Shown: positions 61,115 through 64,000 of the stretch, piece after piece
How positions within the stretch are numbered: position 1 is the stretch's first letter
How the letters are laid out: each line of letters opens with the position of its first letter
DNA from: Skermanella sp. TT6
GTDB lineage: Bacteria; Pseudomonadota; Alphaproteobacteria; Azospirillales; Azospirillaceae
Length of the DNA: 64,000 nt
NCBI RefSeq assembly: GCF_016653635.2
Contig: NZ_CP067420.1
Coordinates: 1,867,501-1,931,500, forward strand
Direction: 5' to 3'
Made by a program: the position numbers and the translations under genes
Notes under the pieces: model-generated
Told to the model about the DNA's origin: nothing
Databases searched by the model: none
What the model saw: the letters and a program-made list of their open reading frames with translations, nothing else

Positions 61115-63007
61115 TTACTCGATCTTGGGCGGCTCCAGGTCGAACGACGGCAGGTCGGGCATGTCGCCGCCCCCGCCATCCATGCCGGGGAGCTGGAGGT
61201 TGTCGAACTGGCGCTGAACTTCCGTCGGATCCAGCTGCGTCTCCGATGCCTTGTAGTGCATGACGAGGTCGGGGAAGAGGATCAGCACCCCGACCATGAT
61301 GCACTGGATGACCACGAACGGCACGGCACCCCAATAGATCTGGCCGGTCCCGATCGGTTCCATGCGCCTCTTGGTGACCCGGTCGATGTAGGGCACCTTG
61401 GGCGCCACCGACCGCAGGTAGAACAGGGCGAAGCCGAAGGGCGGATGCATGAAGCTGGTCTGCATGTTGACAGCCAGGATCACGCCGAACCAGATCAGGT
61501 CGATCCCCAGCTTGTCGGCGGCGGGAGCCAGCAGGGGGATGACGATGAACGCGAGTTCGAAGAAATCGAGGAAGAACGCCAGCAGGAACACCATCACGTT
61601 GACGACGATCAGGAAGCCGGTCTGGCCTCCCGGCAGCGAGGTCAGCAGGTGCTCGACCCAGAGGTGTCCGTTGACGCCGTAGAAGGTGAGCGAGAACACG
61701 CGGGCGCCGAGCAGGATGAACAGCACGAAGGCCGACAGCTTGGCGGTGGACTCGGTTGCCTGCCGGATGATCGACGGGTTCAGGCGGTCCGGGTTGCGGT
61801 CCAGGATCCGCTTGATCCCGGCCAGGATCACGGCGCCCAGCGCGCCCATGGCGCCGCCTTCGGTCGGAGTCGCCACGCCGATGAAGATGGTGCCCAGGAC
61901 CAGGAAGATGAGCAGGAGCGGCGGCACCATCACGAAGGTGACCTGCTCCGCGATCCTCGACATCAGGCGCAGGCCCGTCGTCCGCTCGACCAGGCCGACC
62001 AGAAGCGCGTAGCTGGCCGCCGCGACCGCCATTTCGGCGGCGATGGTCCAGGTCACGCTCCCGGTCTGGTCGGCATACCACCAGGCCGCCGCCAGGACCG
62101 CGGTCACGGCCGCCGTCGCCGGCACCCGCTCCGCGCCGAACAGTCTGTTCAGCACGGCGCAGGCCAGTGCCACCACGACGGCGACGGAGATCAGCAGGAT
62201 GACGAAGTCGGCACCGCCGGCTATGCCGGTCTGAAGCATGACATAGTAGCCGACCAGGCTGGAGAAGACGGCGAGCAGGCCGAGCTGCCAGGTCCCGCGC
62301 GTATTGTTGGGTTCGTGGTAGCCGATGGCGTCCAGCGGCAGGCCCGGCGCCGACTGGGGCTTCAGCAGCGTTATGAGGAAGACGTAGCCGACATAGAAGC
62401 CGGTGAGGACCAGGCCGGGAAGGAAGGCGCCCTCGTACATGTCGCCGACCGAGCGGCCGAGCTGGTCGGCCATCACGATCAGCACCAGGGACGGCGGGAT
62501 GATCTGCGCCAGGGTTCCCGAAGCGGCTATGACACCGGTCGCCAGCCGGCTGTCGTAGCCGTAGCGCATCATGATGGGCAGGGAGATCAGGCCCATCGAG
62601 ATCACCGACGCGGCGACCACGCCGGTGGTCGCCGCCAGCAGGGCGCCCACGAAGATGACCGCGAAGGCCAGGCCGCCGCGGATGGTTCCGAACAGTTGCC
62701 CGATCGTGTCGAGCAGGTCCTCGGCCATCCCGGAGCGCTCCAGGATCAGGCCCATGAAGGTGAAGAACGGGATCGCCAGGAGCGTCTCGTTCGCCATGGT
62801 CTGGAACACGCGTTCCGGCATGGCCTGGAGGAGCGGCCAGGACAGCGTTATTTCCCCGTTGGAGAAAGGCGCCAGCTCGACCGCGATGACGAAGAACAGC
62901 AGGCCGTTCGCGGCGAGCGCGAAGGCCACGGGATAGCCCAGCAGGAGGAAGAGGACGAGCGCCACGAACATGATGGGCGCCATGTTCTGCGCGATGATTT
63001 CGATCAT
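61115..63007 (-). CDS. dctM: TRAP transporter large permease, extended type
   Basis: 630 residues, ~200 longer than ordinary DctM. The first half has TLLAIPFFTFMGLILERSGM and SGTLAQIIPPSLVLIVMADQ; a middle insertion (~250-370) adds about four more helices (LGLLAVFSSLVGYYVMLQTG, VVVALACAVLNRL); the second half ends in PPFGFALFYLRSVAP. Such long permeases go with the mannitol/chloroaromatic-type TRAP systems. The tail is Pro/Asp-rich and soluble. The dctQ stop overlaps its ATG. Confidence 0.9.
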   Translation of the reverse strand: MIEIIAQNMAPIMFVALVLFLLLGYPVAFALAANGLLFFVIAVELAPFSNGEITLSWPLLQAMPERVFQTMANETLLAIPFFTFMGLILERSGMAEDLLDTIGQLFGTIRGGLAFAVIFVGALLAATTGVVAASVISMGLISLPIMMRYGYDSRLATGVIAASGTLAQIIPPSLVLIVMADQLGRSVGDMYEGAFLPGLVLTGFYVGYVFLITLLKPQSAPGLPLDAIGYHEPNNTRGTWQLGLLAVFSSLVGYYVMLQTGIAGGADFVILLISVAVVVALACAVLNRLFGAERVPATAAVTAVLAAAWWYADQTGSVTWTIAAEMAVAAASYALLVGLVERTTGLRLMSRIAEQVTFVMVPPLLLIFLVLGTIFIGVATPTEGGAMGALGAVILAGIKRILDRNPDRLNPSIIRQATESTAKLSAFVLFILLGARVFSLTFYGVNGHLWVEHLLTSLPGGQTGFLIVVNVMVFLLAFFLDFFELAFIVIPLLAPAADKLGIDLIWFGVILAVNMQTSFMHPPFGFALFYLRSVAPKVPYIDRVTKRRMEPIGTGQIYWGAVPFVVIQCIMVGVLILFPDLVMHYKASETQLDPTEVQRQFDNLQLPGMDGGGGDMPDLPSFDLEPPKIE

Positions 63008-63657
63008 GGGTCGTTCCTGGAAGCTTGCGGCGCTGCGGTGGTCTGAGGCTTTCCGGCTGCCAGGCCTTCGCCGGGGCCATCTTTCTGGATGGAAAGCAGG
63101 CGCTCGACTTCGCCCTCGATCGCGTCGTGGTGCCCGCCGATCCCGGGATCGGGAATGTCACCGCGCATGATGGCGATGCGCTTGATCAATTCGCTGACCC
63201 CCTGGAGGGCGAGCAGAACGAACCCGACCAGGATCAGGAGCTTCGCCGGCCAGATGATCAGGCCGCCGGCGTTGGTCGAAACCTCGCCCGACGCGTAGGA
63301 GTTCAGGAAGAAGGGGATCGAGGTATAGATCAGGACGGCGCAGAAGCCGCCGAGGAAGAAGACATGGCCGATCACCTCGATCCAGTTGCGGACCCGCCGG
63401 GGGAACCTGTTCGCGACGATGTCGATCCGGATATGCTCGTTCGCGATGAAGGTCCAGGCCGCGCACAGCATGAAGACCGCGCCGAACAGATACCATTGGA
63501 GTTCGAGCCAGGCGTTCGACGAGGTGCCCAGGACCTTGCGGACGATGGCGTTGATCGCGGAGACCAGGACGGCGACCACGATCGCCCAGGCGGCTATGCG
63601 GCCCACCCATATGTTGACGTTGTCGATGGTGCGGCTGACGCCCAACAATGCTTGCAC
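63004..63657 (-). CDS. dctQ: TRAP transporter small permease
   Basis: 217 residues, four helices. LGTSSNAWLELQWYLFGAVFML and ANEHIRIDIVANRFPRRVRNWIE are the conserved DctQ motifs. A ~50-residue soluble tail follows. GTG 63657 has a strong ggaggaaa site; no better ATG exists. It lies between the binding-protein gene upstream and the long permease. Confidence 0.9.
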   Translation of the reverse strand: MQALLGVSRTIDNVNIWVGRIAAWAIVVAVLVSAINAIVRKVLGTSSNAWLELQWYLFGAVFMLCAAWTFIANEHIRIDIVANRFPRRVRNWIEVIGHVFFLGGFCAVLIYTSIPFFLNSYASGEVSTNAGGLIIWPAKLLILVGFVLLALQGVSELIKRIAIMRGDIPDPGIGGHHDAIEGEVERLLSIQKDGPGEGLAAGKPQTTAAPQASRNDP

Positions 63658-63700
63658 GGGTTTCCTCCAGGGACTTTGTCCTGTTCCGGCGAACGGTCGG

Positions 63701-64000
63701 TCAGCCGCGGCCGCGCGCCCGGATCATGAACGTTTCGTAGCTGTATTCCGCGATCTGCTGCCAGAGATACTGCTCGTTGCGGAATGCCGTCATATGGTCG
63801 TGGAGACGCTTGAACAGCGGGTTCTGAGCGCTGATCTCCGCGAAGACCTCGTTCGCGGCCTTCAGGCAGGCTTCCATCACCTCGGGCGGGAACGCCCTCA
63901 GCTGCGCGCCCGCGGCGACGAGCCGGCGGATGGCGCCCGGATTGACCTGGTCGTACTTGGCGATGGTCAGCGTGTTGGCCTGATGGGCCGCGGCGGTGAT
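63701..64000 (-). CDS. dctP: TRAP transporter substrate-binding protein, C-terminal part only
   Basis: The last 99 codons are in the window; the start lies beyond the right edge. KYDQVNPGAIRRLVAAGAQL, FPPEVMEACLKAANEVFAEI and LFKRLHDHMTAFRNEQYLW match the C-terminus of the DctP group that pairs with extended DctM permeases. It ends YETFMIRARGRG. It heads the D-threonate-type operon and likely binds a four-carbon sugar acid. Confidence 0.88.
   Translation of the reverse strand: MTAAAHQANTLTIAKYDQVNPGAIRRLVAAGAQLRAFPPEVMEACLKAANEVFAEISAQNPLFKRLHDHMTAFRNEQYLWQQIAEYSYETFMIRARGRG

Noticed and set aside
1-64000. CRISPR arrays, tRNA or rRNA genes, intact insertion sequences
   Set aside because: No regularly spaced repeats, no cloverleaf-like or ribosomal segments and no transposase frame were recognised by reading; a tRNA scan would be decisive.

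Overview
The window is GC-rich chromosomal DNA from an alphaproteobacterium, most likely a Rhodospirillales/Azospirillaceae member (Azospirillum- or Skermanella-like). This rests on the gene complement and is inference: a divergent glnII/gstI pair, CtrA-type TTAA-N7-TTAA boxes, several TRAP transporters and carbohydrate-acid catabolism typical of soil alphaproteobacteria. I found no rRNA, tRNA or CRISPR.

Layout, 1-32 kb. A partial TPR/trypsin-like protein opens the window. An alanine-type symporter and D-amino-acid dehydrogenase follow, then a DUF1206 membrane protein with a small lipoprotein, a chimeric asparaginase/CobW fragment, a response regulator, a rhomboid protease and a DCC-protein/hydrolase pair. 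hmgA-fahA completes homogentisate breakdown. From 11.1 to 20.1 kb lies a divergent metal/arsenic locus. On the minus strand are an enolase paralogue, a phosphotransferase, a multicopper oxidase and a cytochrome c. On the plus strand are a fused ArsR-ArsC, the ArsJ-type GAPDH, ArsJ and Acr3. glnII and its divergent translation inhibitor gstI follow, then an amidohydrolase, an SDR, a decayed sigma/anti-sigma locus, an RTX protein with a phospholipase-A2-like neighbour, an MBL hydrolase, a phytanoyl-CoA-type dioxygenase and wrbA.

Layout, 32-42 kb. Two copies of a CTAG-ended inverted-repeat element bracket a 2.9 kb block holding a DUF697 protein and a class III nucleotide cyclase. At three of the four element ends the terminal TAG is the stop codon of the neighbouring gene. 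lutABC (lactate oxidation) follows, then an HtrA-like protein that appears to lack the catalytic triad, a secreted unknown protein and an orphan TAXI receptor.

Layout, 42-64 kb. This is a sugar-acid region. A TRAP transporter with an FMN hydroxy-acid oxidase, a beta-hydroxyacid dehydrogenase, a keto-deoxy-sugar-acid dehydratase and alpha-ketoglutarate-semialdehyde dehydrogenase is divergent from a GntR regulator. A PhoD phosphatase, an altronate/galactarate-dehydratase-family enzyme, a cupin and an HxlR/SDR pair come next. A PIN/RHH toxin-antitoxin module follows, flanked by a 92-bp direct repeat of the pdxA 3' end. Last is a pdxA2-dtnK-TRAP operon for four-carbon sugar acids, whose binding protein runs off the right edge.

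Most worth following up: the enolase-kinase-oxidase operon facing the ars genes, the CTAG elements supplying stop codons, the pdxA-end duplication around the toxin-antitoxin pair, the PLA2-like gene beside the RTX protein, and the asparaginase-CobW chimera.
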